From: Papilionanthe hookeriana x Papilionanthe teres
Taxonomy: Eukaryota > Streptophyta > Magnoliopsida > Asparagales > Orchidaceae
NCBI GenBank assembly: GCA_022702705.1
Contig: CM040426.1
Coordinates: 74,917,306-74,981,305 of the forward strand
DNA: 64,000 bases
Direction: 5' to 3'
Shown: in pieces, positions 43,452 to 55,642 of the stretch
Layout of the letters: every line of letters starts with the position of its first letter
How positions within the stretch are numbered: the stretch's first letter is position 1
Translations under genes and position numbers: made by a program
The notes under the pieces: generated by a model
What the model saw: only the letters and a program-made list of their open reading frames with translations
Told to the model about the DNA's origin: nothing
Database searches by the model: none

Positions 43452-43867
43452 TCATAAAACCACGTTTAGTACCAATATTATGATGCAAAGTTATCGAGTC
43501 TCAGCGAAAAGGTTATCAAGTTTAAGCTTATATGGACCATCACAAAGAATACCGGAACCTATGAGATGATTGTGTTTAAGTAAAGCTGAAACAACCGCTT
43601 TCAAATTTAAAGGAGGTATCCAATAAAATCAAGTTTAGAAAATGAAATCAAATTACGAGAAACTGAAGGGACATAAAGTGTTTGAAAAAAGTCTAAATGA
43701 TGTCCAGTATCTAACATCAACCGATAGGTTCCAACACTTTCAACTGGTGCTTTAACTCAGTTTTACATGAAGACAAACTTTTCATTTGGGTTTATAATTT
43801 GTGTTGTAAGGAATCCCTGCATCGTATTAGAGACATGAGTGGTACAACCGAATCAATCCACTGGGTA

Positions 43868-44377
43868 TTATAAGGAACTTACGCAGAATTTGATTCGAAA
43901 CATACGAAACACAAGGTTTACCTTTCTTTTCGAACCGGTCTTTGCGCTTTTGACATTCATTTTGATAGTGTCAGAGCTTTCTGCAAAAGTGGCACTTAAT
44001 TCCTTTATGTTCCTCTTTGTGAATTGGGACGAAGACACATTAACCTTTAGTGGTCTTTGCTTGCCCTTTCCATTCTTCTTTCCGGGTTTATTTACGACTC
44101 TTCTTTGGTGACCCATGAGATTAATGGAGTGATTTGCTCCTTTCTTAAGCCTTGCTTCCTCTTGAATGAGCATACATTGTAGTTCATTCACATTCCACTT
44201 ATCTTTCATGGTGTTATAGTTCATGTGAAATGGACCATACTCAGGAGGCGAGGAGTTAATGATAAATTGCACGAGGAAATTTTCATTCACTTCCATTCCC
44301 GAGGTCTTAAGTCTTCTTCTTATGTTCGTCATTTCAACGACATGCTCATGCATAGTACGAGAACCATCGAATTTCAT
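43868..44377 (-). pseudogene. Copia-D gag
   Basis: MKFDGSRTMHEHVVEMTNIR, SPPEYGPFHMNYN and CMLIQEEARLKKG are copia gag blocks. A zinc knuckle CHFCRK, then in a shifted frame HYQNECQKRK, is at about 43950-43995. Confidence 0.8.
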
Positions 44378-45360
44378 GTTGGTTAACGTACTCGATAGTG
44401 TCCTGACAGTGACTTATCGGCGAGTCGGATTGAGAACAATTCTCGACAAATTTCATAAATTCTTTAGCACTTTCGAGTGTTAGAAAATGTGCTCTTAATG
44501 TTGTTTGCTACGATCGTTCGCATAAACATCAAGCTCAATCTGTTCGATTTTTCCCGAAGCTTTATAGAAAGATACTTGCTCGGCATTACTTAGAATTAGT
44601 AAGAGCGGGGGTTTCTCGGTCGTGAGTGCTAAATCGAGATCCGGAACACCGAGGTGAAGCTGGACTTGCTCGCACCATTCGGAGAAATTAAGCCGATTGA
44701 ATGTTTGAACGGATGTAGCTTGCGAATGAAGAGAAACGAGGAGTAGTTATCGTAAATGAATAAAATATCTTAAGTACATTAATGCTTTGAACATTAAACT
44801 TACATAGATATTCATATGAAATCAGATTAAAATAATAATTGTAATAATAATAGTGTATTGAAATCTCGCTTTGGGTGATATAACAATACACGATAATAAA
44901 CATAATTGATGCTTAATTTAAATTTAATAATTGATAATTGTTTATACTCAAATTAGATATCTTATTATCTTTGGATATATAAACATATCTTAGCTAAGTA
45001 TATAAATAGATTACGATTATATTCAAAGATTATAAAACAAATGATCAACGCTTTAGGCGATCCAGAAATATTTTATAATCAATGATTTTTAATATTTTCG
45101 TGATAAAATACTTAAATTATTTCATAATAAGCATCATGAACTTGTGAGTAATTAAATTTATTTAATTTGACGTCTATTAAAACTTCTTAATTTAGTCAGC
45201 TACGGTAGTAACAAATTAAACGTAACATCGACATCGAATAAATAATAAATTCGATCATATCAATTTACTTTAGTAGTTAATTCGAGATCTAATTCGCGGT
45301 GGAAATTTAATATAATTAACATAAATAAAATTATATGAAAAATCATAAATTTAGTAATCA

Positions 45361-45374
45361 AGGCTCTGATACCA
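45361..45374 (-). other. Primer-binding site of Copia-D
   Basis: AGGCTCTGATACCA on the plus strand is the complement of TGGTATCAGAGCCT, which matches the 3' end of initiator tRNA-Met as in most plant copia elements. The 5' LTR should begin at 45375 (TGAAACTTTAT). Confidence 0.8.
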
Positions 45375-45520
45375 TGAAACTTTATATTCAATGGAATGGT
45401 ACATATCCATAAATTAAATTGATATTTAAAATTACCGTACCACAAGCAACATCCATAACAGTTGCTTGATTAAGCAAGGAAGGATTATTCAAAATTGCAA
45501 TTTTGTAAGCCTTTGTTCTC
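45375..45520 (-). repeat. Partial 5' LTR of Copia-D
   Basis: Starts TGAAACTTTATATTC next to the primer-binding site. Similarity to the left LTR is hard to follow beyond the first bases, and the tandem array of the left LTR has no counterpart here, so this LTR is either truncated by the GC-rich segment or strongly diverged. Confidence 0.35.
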
Positions 45521-45599
45521 ATCTAAACAATGGAATTACAAATTATGTTGTATTTATTCCTAAACAAAAACAATAGAAATATGAATATTGGCATAAAGA

Positions 45600-45740
45600 T
45601 AAGAAGCATGAGTAAAAATGGGAAGCATGAAGCAGGAAGCAAAAATCCCGAAACAAAAATGGCGAAGCAAAAATCGCAAAGCAGGTGGAAAAAAAAACGG
45701 GAAGCAGGAAGCAAAAATCGCGAAGCAGGAGAAAAAAATG
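45600..45740. repeat. GAAGCA-type short tandem repeat
   Basis: GGGAAGCA(T/G)GAAGCAGGAAGC and AAAAATC(G/C)CGAA units alternate four to five times. Translation in several frames gives repetitive Phe/Leu/Cys peptides, so no protein is called. Confidence 0.7.
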
Positions 45741-45910
45741 CTTACACTGGAGGACAGCTTCAACCTGGATCCTTTTGGCGAGAAATCGTGAAGCTTTAGG
45801 AGAGCTTCGAGCCATACTCTCCGCTTGGAGCGCGTCCAGGACGGAGGAGAGCTAATTGGAGCCTTTTCCTCTCCCCTAGGACGCGAACGGGACTGTTGTG
45901 GAGAAGATAG

Positions 45911-46113
45911 GAGATAGGGACGGGACTCCACCTTGGACCGCGATGGGACGACGCAGGGACGGGATCGAGATTGGGGACTCCACCTTCGACGGCGACAGGA
46001 TGAGCTGGGCTTCGCGAGCTTCTCGAGAGAAGGGAGGACGACGCAGGGACGGGATCGGGGTCCCCGCCTTCGACCGCGACCGGAAGAGTTTGGCTTCGCG
46101 AGAGAAGGGGCGG
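45911..46113. repeat. GC-rich 90-bp tandem repeat
   Basis: GACGACGCAGGGACGGGATCG begins at 45947 and again at 46037. Each is followed by CCTTCGAC(G/C)GCGAC and TTCGCGAG...AGAGAAGGGG. A partial third copy starts near 45911 (GGGACGGGACTCCACCTTGG). The block is an island of high GC and CpG in AT-rich surroundings. Confidence 0.75.
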
Positions 46114-46264
46114 ATGAGGGAAATCTTCACCTAACGCGCTATTTGGACGCGGGACACAGGTTAGGGAGCGCAACAGGGAGCGCAACGAGCTCTCTTAAGA
46201 AAAAACGGGAAGCGATTATAGGCGGTGGGAATAAGTTGTGCTGAACGTAGCCCCAAACAAAGCT

Positions 46265-46299
46265 GCGGCGTTTTGAAAGCGGCGTTTTCAAAACGCCGC
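46265..46299. repeat. Perfect GC hairpin GCGGCGTTTTGAAA
   Basis: The arms 46265-46278 and 46286-46299 are exact complements with a seven-base loop. A second, tighter fold uses GCGGCGTTTT at 46279-46288 against AAAACGCCGC at 46290-46299. It is followed by CCAAACGGGCCTTA, a sequence often at the end of hAT or Harbinger MITEs; a matching opposite end was not found. Confidence 0.65.
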
Positions 46300-46330
46300 C
46301 GCACTTCAATAAGTTGCTCCAAACGGGCCT

Positions 46331-46729
46331 TAAGTAAGGATAATTACGTGCAAATCACCCAAAATATTTATATCTTTAAATTAATCATCCAGTTGATTTT
46401 TTTATGAACTATAAAACATATGTATTTACGAGTATTATTGTATTTAATAGGTTCATAAAAATTGATTTGTTTTTTATTATTATTATTTTCTTACATTCAC
46501 TGAGCGTCTGAACCTCCTCTATAAAAGATAACTTAAGGCTTAAGATAGAGGTACAGTAAGCTGTGTGAAGTTATAATTCTAAGCCGTTTTTCTTTCTTTT
46601 TATCTAATGTTAGTGAAATCTCTCTCTTTGTGGACGTAGGTGAATCAACTTAATATCGAATCACATAAATCTTTTGTATTTGATTATTGTTATGTGAATT
46701 TCTATGTTTTTGTATTGTTTCGCATAACA
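46331..46729 (+). repeat. 5' LTR of Copia-E
   Basis: Aligns with 51535-51927: TGTATTTAAT(A/C)GGTT, CCTCCTCTATAAAAGA (TATA box), GTGTGAAGTT, AAGCCGTTTTTCTT, AATCTCTCTCT and GCATAACA. It ends at 46729, before a primer-binding-like ATTGATATCAGAGTG at 46730. The left border is set by LTR length only. Confidence 0.65.
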
Positions 46730-47849
46730 ATTGATATCAGAGTGTATGATTTTTGGCTTGAGAGTAGACAGTAATAATTGGATCGTGTGTTTCGCCATCG
46801 ACATCAACAAATTCGGCGGATATTGCCAATGATTTTTATAGTAGGTGATTTGACGTGCTTTGTGGGCTGATTGAGAAATTGTAATGACTCTGACGATAGT
46901 CCCAATTGCCGAGATCATTGCTCAAGCCCATCCATCTAGTGGGCTTTGTTCCTACGGCGATTTAGGCGGCAGACCCGCTGTGGTTCCAGCAAGATTTGAC
47001 GTGAAAAGGTGGCAGGTGTCTTAGTTGAGATTCCTTTTGATCCCCTTTGCGTTGGTGTTTGACAAAGATACAAGAACTTCTTTTCCAAAGAATATTTTAT
47101 ATTCCTTTTTCTGTCATCAACTTCACCTGGAGAAAAAATAAAAAAAAAATTAAATAAACAATTTAAAGCTTTATAAAGGAAATAGGAGATTTCTAAACAA
47201 TAAACTTAAATTTTAGGAAAGTCAAAAAAAATCTTTTTTCCAAATTTTTAAGGGAATATAAACTTTGGGGAATAAAAATCAACTATTTTAAGGAAAAAAA
47301 AAGGAATTTTGTATTAAAAATTTAATTTTTTTTGGAAAAAAATTACTTTTTCTTTAATCATATAATATTTTATTTATTTATTTTCTTTTTTTTATTTATT
47401 GTCACAGAGAAATTATTTTGAGGAAATCGATCCCAACATTGGCTGAAATGAATGATAGCATGATATGGGATTTTTCAACGCCCACCATAGCGATGAAAAT
47501 GTCGATTCATCGGATTGTTATGCATATGGAATAATCGATGTTACGAAATTTGACAATAAAGAGAACTTTGGCATCTGACAATGTGTGTTGTGGGTGCGTT
47601 GTGTTCTATGAATCTGGAGTAAGTTATGGATAGTGATGAATGTCTTGAAGATATGTCAATGAGAGATTGGTTGAATATGAACATGAGTATTTGTAGTTTA
47701 ATTCAAAATTGCTTGACTCGATAGATCAAGTATGGGTTGATGATGGAGACTTCTGCAGGAAAATTCTAAAGGATGTTGGAAAATAAATATCTCACAAACA
47801 GCACGAAGAACTGCCTCCATATGAAACTTCGGCTCTACAAATTTCAGAT

Positions 47850-48085
47850 GAGACAGAGAGGTTAGTATTGACGAGCACTTAAATGACTTCACTGAGTTGT
47901 TGACAGATCTATTAAATTTGAATGAGGAGATTATGGATGAAGACAATGTGCTTCTTCTGTTGAATTCACTCCAAGATGAGTACGAAAACATTACAATCAC
48001 ACTCATTTATGGGAAGGAGATCTTGAATTATGACGAAGTAACTATGACACCGTTGAATCATGAGTTCTGTCGAAGAAACAAGTAG
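47850..48085 (+). pseudogene. Copia-E gag
   Basis: HLNDFTELLTDLLNLNEEIM, DEDNVLLLLNSLQDEYENIT and YGKEILNYDEVTMTPLNHEF match the copia gag UBN2 region (HLDEFN...LLLNSLP.SYE...LLYGK...LNHE). Confidence 0.8.
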
Positions 48086-48399
48086 TCTACAAAGTTGAAA
48101 TCAGTTCAGGCACTTACACTCCAACATGGCAGATCTAAGAAGAATAATAAGAATTGGGCAAATAAATGTGGCAGCGACAACGCTTTACATAAGAGGGGCA
48201 AGTCTCGTGAGCACGATCTTGGGAAAAATAAGCATGTTTTCTATTTAGAAAATGGTCATTGACTCCAAAGTTGAAGGAGAATGGAAATGAGGTTACATTT
48301 GAGGCGAAAACCAATGTTATTGTGGATAGATGTGAAGATGTTGATTCAGATGTATCGTTATATGTACTTTTTCACGGTTTTGTTTACATATGTTTCATG

Positions 48400-48628
48400 T
48401 TGGATTCTTGACATAGATGCTACAAATTTTATTTGTTCTAACTGGGGATGGTTTTGTGCATACAAGGAGCAGGATAGCGGTAATGTGACAATAAGCAACG
48501 ATCAAGCTTGTCATATTATTGGTGCAGTGAGTATCTTTGTCATGATACATGATGGTATTGCAAGGAAGTTGACTAATGTTAAACATGTTCCATATATCAA
48601 GAAGAATTTGTTGAAAGTTGGAGATTAA
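48400..48628 (+). pseudogene. Copia-E protease
   Basis: WILDIDATNFICSNWGWFCA carries DIDA where the family has DSGC or DSGA; VTISNDQACHIIGA and VKHVPYIKKNLLKVGD follow. The active-site change makes the domain inactive. Confidence 0.75.
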
Positions 48629-48814
48629 GAGTTCAATGCATACAAGGTCGTTATTAAGGCACGAGCTCTAAGGATATGTCGTAGAGCAACTTTTGTATGA
48701 AAATTAGATTGCGAAATTAGTTCATCATCACAATCTTTATTATTTTCAGGGTGTTACAGCGACTGGAATGACTTTGTTATTGATAATTCTTATAACACCA
48801 CTATGTTGTAACAT

Positions 48815-49530
48815 ATGCAGCTAGCTCATGTCGAGGAGGCTATACTTCAGGCTTTTGGTGAAGAAAGAATTTATCAAAGTAGTGAGCACCTACAAACTAG
48901 ATATTATGAATATTGTGTATTTTACAAGAAAACACGAGTATCTTTTGGGACTTACATCCACAGTACAAATAGTATTTTAGAGTATGATCATGCAAATGTT
49001 TGGGGTCCAACGAAAGCAACATCATTCAACAGACAGAGATATTTTATCTCTTTCATTTATGATTACTCAATATATGTTTGGGTGTTCTCCATGAAATGCA
49101 AAAGTGAAGTGCTGAATATTTTCATAACTTAGAAGAAATTAATTGAGACTCGGACTTGTTAAAAAATCTAATATATTAGATTAAAGAATGAGAGCAAATA
49201 CATTTTAGATGCGTTTTTGCAAAAGTTTCGGAGAGCTCAGATTGAGCACCACTTTACTGTTCAGGGACACCATAGCACAACGAGGTAGCTGAGAGGATGA
49301 GTTGGACTTTTGTGGAGAAAGTATGGTGTATGTTATCCAATGATGGGTTAGATAGAATTTACTGGGGCGAGGCCATAAAATTATGTTTGTTGCCTCATGG
49401 ACCGTCTTCCTTCTACAAATATTGGAAAGAGGACCCCAAAGGAGAAGTGGCTAGGGCATTCTTCTCAAGATTGCGAGCACTTGTGAGCGTTTTGTGTCTG
49501 GTTACTACCATGTGCAAAATGATAAATTAG
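48815..49530 (+). pseudogene. Copia-E integrase
   Basis: Blocks LEYDHANVWGPTKATSFNRQ, YFISFIYDYSIYVWVFSMK and (after stops) QLRGxxMSWTFVEKVWCMLS give the start and middle of the core (the usual HxDVWGP, YFxxFIDDYSR, WVYxLK). The first catalytic Asp region reads Asn-Val-Trp-Gly-Pro with D replaced. Confidence 0.7.
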
Positions 49531-50019
49531 AACCACGAACAAATTATACAATCGTCTTTGGCTTTAGACATGAAGACAAGTGTTTTAAGATGTATGATCA
49601 TTAAGAAAAAAATGTTGTCATTAACAGAGAAGTTATATTTGAAGAAGCGAGCTTATTAAATAATTGAGAGTCAAAGTAGATGGAAATTTCTATTGAGACC
49701 ACAAATACGCAATAGAAGTTGAAGTTTGATACAACTTCATTTGTTCCACAAATTTTGCTCGCTCTGAGTTAGACATCTGATTTAGTTGCAGTCCAGAAAT
49801 ATCTGTTGATAATGCTTAAGAGGAGGTGGAAGAAAATATTTAGGATTAGTTTCCTGCTTTTGAATTTATTGTTAGAAGCATGATTAGGCGCCAAATGTCC
49901 CAAAATCATCTTGGTCAAGGGAACGCATTGCATTTGTACTTTCAGCCACCGAGGCAAAAATTTCTTGTCACTAAAAAGAAGTGGTGAAGAGCCCAGACTA
50001 TGATCTATAGGGAGCAGCA

Positions 50020-51254
50020 ATGGATGAAGAGTTGGAGTCTCTTCGGAAGAATGATGCTGAGGTTCGTGAAGCTTCTCTAGAAAGGTAAGTCGTTGGGTGC
50101 AAATGGATGTACAAAAAAAGGAAAGATCTCATAGAGTTAATATGTGGTACAAGACAAGAATAGTTGCAAATGGCCTTACACAGCGAGAAGTGATTGATTA
50201 TGATGAGGTATTTTTCTCAACGGTCAAGTATCCCTCAATCCGTGTTCTCTTATAAATTGTAGCACGGTGTGGTCTGATATTGGAACAACTCAATGTGAAG
50301 ACTGCATTTCTACACTGAGAACTGCAATAAAAAGGTTTATATGTTGCAGTCGTTTGGATATGAAGCATAAGAAATCTTGATTTACAAATTAGATAGATAT
50401 TTGTATGGGCAGAAGCAGTCACTACGACGGTGATATAAAATTTAATCATTACACAATGGGCTAGTTTGATCATTGTGTGTATTCCAAAAGTTGGTTAATG
50501 GTGAGTTCATTTACTTGCTTCTATATATTGATGATATATTGATTGCAACTTCTAGTTAGGTTAAGGTTGATAGGATGAAGAACCACTATCAAAACATTTC
50601 GAAATAAAAGGAGTTGGGTGAAGCTCGCTGGATTTCTGTCTTGGAGATTCTCAGAAACAAGGCAACTAGGAAAGTTTGGCGCTTGCAAGGAGCTTCTGTT
50701 CATAGAGTGATTACTTGAGCAAGGTGATGAGTATACCAATTGCATCTCATCTTTAGTTGAGTTCAGAGCACTATCCTGAGATTATTGGGAGAGAAAGATA
50801 CGCGATTAGTCTTTCATGCTAGTGCAGTGGGCAATCTGATGTATATCACGGTTTGTACTATACTACACATTGCACAAGCAATTGGTGTTGTGATCAGGTT
50901 TGTACATAATCTAAGGAGTCATTAACGGACTATGAAGAGTATTTTGAGGTATAGGAAATGTACAGTTAATGTTAGCTTGGTGTTTGAGAGGTAGTCATAC
51001 TGTACATGTTTATTTGTAGCTAGACCGACTTAAACTATGTAGATGATATTGATAGGCGGAGATCTATGATTGGTTATGTACTCACATTGATAGAAGGTCA
51101 AGTTAATTGGAGGTCAGTTCTTCTATCTACTGTTGATTTGGCGACTCCAGAGGCCGAGTATATGACAGTCACGAAGGCGATGATGGAACCTATATGGATG
51201 CAAGTCCTATCATATGACTTGGGAGTTAATCAGAAGTTTGACAGTGTTCTGTGA
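50020..51254 (+). pseudogene. Copia-E reverse transcriptase and RNase H
   Basis: MDEELESLRKNDAE and VVGCKWMYKKRKD start the domain. FIYLLLYIDDILIATS at about 50505-50555 is the catalytic box, here YIDD. Frame 51066-51254 (MIGYVLTLIEGQVNWRSVLL, ATPEAEYMTVTKAMMEPIWM) is RNase H. Confidence 0.75.
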
Positions 51255-51534
51255 CAGTTAAAGTGCGATGTTCTCGGTCACAAAATTAAATCATTATGCT
51301 CATATCAAGCACATTAATGTGAGATACCACTTTGTTCATGACTTTATTGAAAAAGGCAGGGTCTGTTGAAGAATATATATATGAAGAATAATCCAGCAGA
51401 TATGCTCACAAAGGTAATATTCTTCCAGAAGTTCACCCATTATAGGTGTTTGGTGAACATCCGAGCTCAGGGCCGATTACCTATTCGGGCATTTTGAAGA
51501 ATTATTCAAGGGTTGATCCATTCGAGAGGGGGAG

Positions 51535-51927
51535 TAAGAGATGACAACAATCTCAATGCAGTTGATTTGAAGTATATAACTTATTTGGTCATCACCTACT
51601 TATGTTGAAGTAAGATATGAGGTGGAAATTGGTGTATTTAATCGGTTTATTATAATTAATTTGTTTACTTTTTAGTTTTCTTTCCTTATATGCTCCAAGT
51701 CTCCTCTATAAAAGACGACTTAGTGCTTTGTGAGAGAGGCAAGTTGAGGTGTGTGAAGTTGTAACCCTAAGCCGTTTTTCTTACAAGCCATATTTTCTTT
51801 CTCCCCATATAGTGCTAGTGGAATCTCTCTCTCCGCAGATATAGGTGAATCGACCTAAAGTCGAACTAGGTGTGTGTTTATTGTTGTAGTGTTAATTTTT
51901 ATGTTTCCACATTATTTTTGCATAACA
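51535..51927 (+). repeat. 3' LTR of Copia-E
   Basis: Follows the polypurine tract and ends TTTTTGCATAACA, as the 5' LTR does. The TATA box CTCTATAAAAGAC is at about 51710. The LTRs differ at many places, so the insertion is old. Confidence 0.7.
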
Positions 51928-52867
51928 TGTGCTACGATCAAACTATTAAGAATTTGATAAAATAGAAAATATGGGTTAGAGTTATACCATGTATGTTGAT
52001 ATTTGAGTGAGAATTTGAAAATTGAATGAAACATATGACGTCTAAGATTTTAATTTCAAAAATATCGCTATTTTAGCTTATAAAATATAAAATTTATTTT
52101 TCATTCATAATTTAATTAAAAATGAAGTTTAGGCATTGAAAATGTAAATATATATGAATTAAGTTGTATGTATGCAGATCTTCTTAAATTAATGTAAACA
52201 TTCATATCTATATTAAATATGCATAATGATCATAGTAATTAATATTAAATAAAAAATATCATCTATAATTTTTTTTTAAATAAAATATATTTCTTCATAC
52301 ATAAATTTAGTATATCAAAATGTTATAAATAGATATATGAAAATTAAAGTGTAGGTAAAATTCTATAATATTTATTTATTCAAACAAATTATATATAAAT
52401 ATTTAGTTACATAAATATTATTTCTATATTTCTTTCAGAGCATTTTGAGTTTTATTATATATATTTAAATTATATGTATTTAAATATAATCTTATATATT
52501 ATAACTTATTTTATTTAATTGAATTTAAGTAATGTTATAAATAGCAGTTTCCACTTTCCAGAATTAAATTTAAAATTATTTAAATTCCAATTTCAAGAAC
52601 GAGACATTATATTAATATCCCTTTCTCTGTCGTGGGAATGTGCCCATCTCGACTAAATTAATCAAGTAATATTTTTAAAGTATTAATTAATTAGTAAAAT
52701 ATATTAAACTTAGTTAATCTAATTCTTTTTATATTATTATTCTCAAATATATATTTTTATTTATTATTTTGATTCATTTATATTCATTATAAAATTTAAT
52801 TTAATTTCAATTATCATATACTTATTTATTTTAAAAATATAATAAAATAATTTTTAAATTAAAACAT
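51928..52867. other. AT-rich intergenic stretch, no feature seen
   Basis: Very AT-rich with short ATTT/TATA runs. No open frame, repeat border or RNA gene was recognised. Confidence 0.6.
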
Positions 52868-53530
52868 ACAACAACAACAACAAACCCTAATCCCACTAAG
52901 TGGGGTCAGCAACATGAATCCTTTCTCTCAATTGCATCCTATTTAGTGTCATATTTTCATTTAATTCTAATAAATTAAGATCAATTTTAATACAATAAAC
53001 TCAAGTCTTCCGAAGTCTACCTCTGCTTTTTCTTAACATAAGTCTTCTAATTGGATCATTAGATGGTCGATGTCTAATGTGACCAAACCATCTAAGGCGA
53101 CTCTCTCTAATTTTGTTTGTCATTAGAGCTACACCAACCCTATAGCAGATATATTCATTTCACATTTTGTCTCTAAGCGTAAAGCCACTCCTTCACCTAA
53201 CCATTCTCATCTCGGCAACACTTAGTGTTTTGCTTCACTTTTAAAGGCTAACATTTAGCACCATAGAGCATTGCAGGTCTCACCACCGTCTTATAAAATT
53301 TTCCTTTCAGTCAAAGCGATACTTTTCTATCACACAATAGGCTCGAAGCATTTCTTCGATTCAACCAACCAATTTATATTCTACTATTAACATCCCCATC
53401 TATATCACCATTGCTTTGAACAATAGACCCGATATATCTTACTTGTTCACACTTTTAATAATCCGATCACCCAAAGTTACAGTTATGTCACTAGAAGCTA
53501 ATATTACTAAAATTACATTTCATGTATTAT
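52868..53530 (-). mobile_element. RTE-3: 5'-truncated RTE LINE
   Basis: On the minus strand the end is CCCACTTAGTGGGATTAGGG, then (TTGTTG)n (52868-52884). Further up are remnants of the C-terminal domain and the reverse-transcriptase end, parallel to 9711-10400 of RTE-1 block by block. Similarity ends near 53530 (TACATGAAATGTAATTTTAG). Confidence 0.8.
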
Positions 53531-53539
53531 CACCAATGG

Positions 53540-54089
53540 TTGTCATAAACCACGGTGACGGTTGAGCATTTTGAACCCTAAATTTGTCCTAGAGCGTGTA
53601 GGAGGATTCTGTGACTTCCCTTAGCAACGAGAGGCTCCACATGGATGTGCAATGACTTCTAAACACCATAATAAGCATTGAATATGTCTTGCATCCCGAA
53701 TGAGCCTTTCTGCTTGTGGGTTCTTTCGGGTGGGACTAAATAACCGCCAATCCTAGCTCATTGCCCCGAATAAGTGCTAGAGAGTCCCAAGTAGTTGTCT
53801 TGAGCTACGAGATGCTACGGACAAATCGCAGACTCTCTCGAGTCATGCAGGTGGACACCTTACTCTCTTGACATCAAAACATTATGCTAACAGTCTCACC
53901 AGAAATCAAACATGATTTTAGGCAAAATTAAAATTTTGTTCCCAAAGATACAAATATTTACAAAATGTCAGTTGGAAACAAATTATTTCATAAAAGGAAT
54001 ATTATGCCGATTTAGCCGAGACAGATCATCGCTTAAGCAACTCCCTAAATACAACTTATCTCTCCATTTAAATCAATCCACCCGGTCAA
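53540..54089. other. Intergenic stretch without a recognised gene
   Basis: Moderate GC. The plus and minus strands carry stops in all frames. It may be the outer part of the retroelement-like region that follows. Confidence 0.4.
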
Positions 54090-55011
54090 TCTTCTTTTGA
54101 ATCTAGTTCATGATGGTCGTCTCTCGAGTGACCAACAACTCATTTCAAAGAGTGATTTTCTCATTGCTAAACAAAGCGATCTCCCCTTCCGTCCTCACAA
54201 CATGAACCAACAATTCCCACATAGATCCACTGTCAAAATTTTTGGATGTTAGTGCAAAGAAACGAGCCACCTCATTCGTTTGATGTTTAAGATATCCTAA
54301 GGATACCAGGCGCCCTCCGCTTACCTCTCCGAAAGTCCCTAAAGGAATAGCCGCCTGTTTTCCAACATCGCATAACAGTTGTCGACTATCCTAGGTTGGC
54401 TCTTGAATATACGCCGTAGAATCAATAACCATAGTGAATTCATTGCCTGAAGGAGGCAAGCCTCCTTTGGACTCCATCAAAAGTCGAAGACCTAAGTCAA
54501 AAGGCAAATATGAAAAAGAATTTAAGAAGAAAAACATGTCTCAACAATTCATACCAGGTGAAAGCGGTGTTGATGTATCCTCCTCTCCAATTATTGCAGG
54601 GGCATTATCTTTCACATGTGCCTCTAGTTGCAGCTCAACCTCCATCGCTAATGGCACCCCCGATTCTCCCAAAGAACCAGATGCTCCTAGGTTAGCAACA
54701 CTGGTCAATGGAGCTAGTTCTTCAGTGGGCGGGGCATCCTGTCTACCCTCACCGTCCCTTATGATTTTCTCCTACTCTTGATCGTTAGGGTCTCTCGATG
54801 ATGCCACTTGATTGTGCAGATCAAGCTCAAGTTCTTTCCTCTTCTTTATAACAAGCTTCTTCCTCAATCTTCCACTCATAGGAGGCGACATAACACTAAT
54901 CTCTTTGAGAACCATGAGAAGCAAATCTATATTGAAGCTACCCTGTGCCCTTGCGCAAGACATGATGACGCTTGGCGTTCGAGGAAAGTGGGGTGAAATG
55001 AGACGACCCAC
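54090..55011 (-). other. Open, acidic coding-like region of unknown origin (possible retroelement gag)
   Basis: On the minus strand a frame from 55011 (MGRLISPHFPRTPSVIMSCA, LRKKLVIKKRKELELDLHN) passes through a stop at 54772. It goes on as EELAPLTSVANLGASGSLGE, SGVPLAMEVELQLEAHVKDN, then SGGRLVSLGYLKHQTNEVAR and EGEIALFSNEKITLRNELLV down to about 54090. Heptad-like Leu/Glu/Lys spacing near the end suggests a coiled coil. The composition looks coding, and a GTATGA donor (about 54556) with a TTAG acceptor could remove one stop. I do not recognise the family. Confidence 0.35.
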
Positions 55012-55154
55012 TTGAGCCTATTCATAGGGGACCAAACACGAAAATACATGAGTCTAATTATTTAATTATTGAATCAATGAGAAATTATAAATGAAATTTA
55101 TTATTAATATTTATTTGTCTTTATCGTAACACGACCTTCAATGAGCAAGTGAAT

Positions 55155-55161
55155 AGGGAAA

Positions 55162-55206
<45 letters not shown>
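55155..55206. repeat. (AT)n microsatellite
   Basis: About 20-25 uninterrupted AT units between the coding-like region and the candidate LTR element. Confidence 0.9.
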
Positions 55207-55209
<3 letters not shown>

Positions 55210-55642
55210 AAAAAAATTTGTCAATACAAATATTGAGGAGATAACAATGGTATAGGTTAGAAGGGAAAAGGCGGAGATCATTAATATGACGAAAATCTAC
55301 AAGTCTCACGGACCCGATCAGTTGAATACATCCAACCAACCGAAGAATTGTCGATTGATTAGAAGTGTGTCCAACTACCAAAAGGCCACCGATGCCAATA
55401 AGAGACAAACATCTACACCGATGACCAAACAAAGTTCTAATCCATCAACAGGCTCACAAGTATCAACACAAGATTTTTTCGACATCTCCCTTCCCATAAA
55501 TCACCAAGGAACACTGGGTCGAACAATCCAACCAGACACTATAAGGCCGACCGAGCATGGCTACCCAGAGTGAAGACCCATCGATATTCAAACAAAATAG
55601 TCGACCCAAACCAACTGAGCCAATTGGCTCGAAGACCTCACC

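Larger units (their letters stand above)
40326..45374 (-). mobile_element. Copia-D internal region (5 kb, all domains, degenerate)
   Basis: From the primer-binding site at 45361-45374 (minus TGGTATCAGAGCCT) the minus strand reads gag (43868-44377), pre-integrase and integrase (42638-43451), reverse transcriptase (41380-42143) and RNase H (40678-41320), then the polypurine tract. Frames are broken many times. The region 44400-45360 is the 5' leader and start of gag. The element lies upstream of the glycosyltransferase gene and in the same orientation, so its LTR could act as a promoter for it in principle. Confidence 0.8.
46730..51534 (+). mobile_element. Copia-E internal region
   Basis: The primer-binding-like site is followed by gag (about 47700-48090), protease (48400-48628), integrase (48815-49530), reverse transcriptase (50020-50620), RNase H (51066-51254) and a polypurine tract (51523-51534, GAGAGGGGGAG). 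All domains are broken by stops. About 46890-47860 is leader and gag with a poly-A/T-rich stretch (47130-47400). Orientation is opposite to Copia-D. Confidence 0.8.

Noticed and set aside
45560..46185. Several overlapping open frames of about 80-130 codons on both strands
   Set aside because: They come from GC-rich tandem repeats without stop codons. The peptides are repetitive and differ entirely by frame, so none is supported as a gene.
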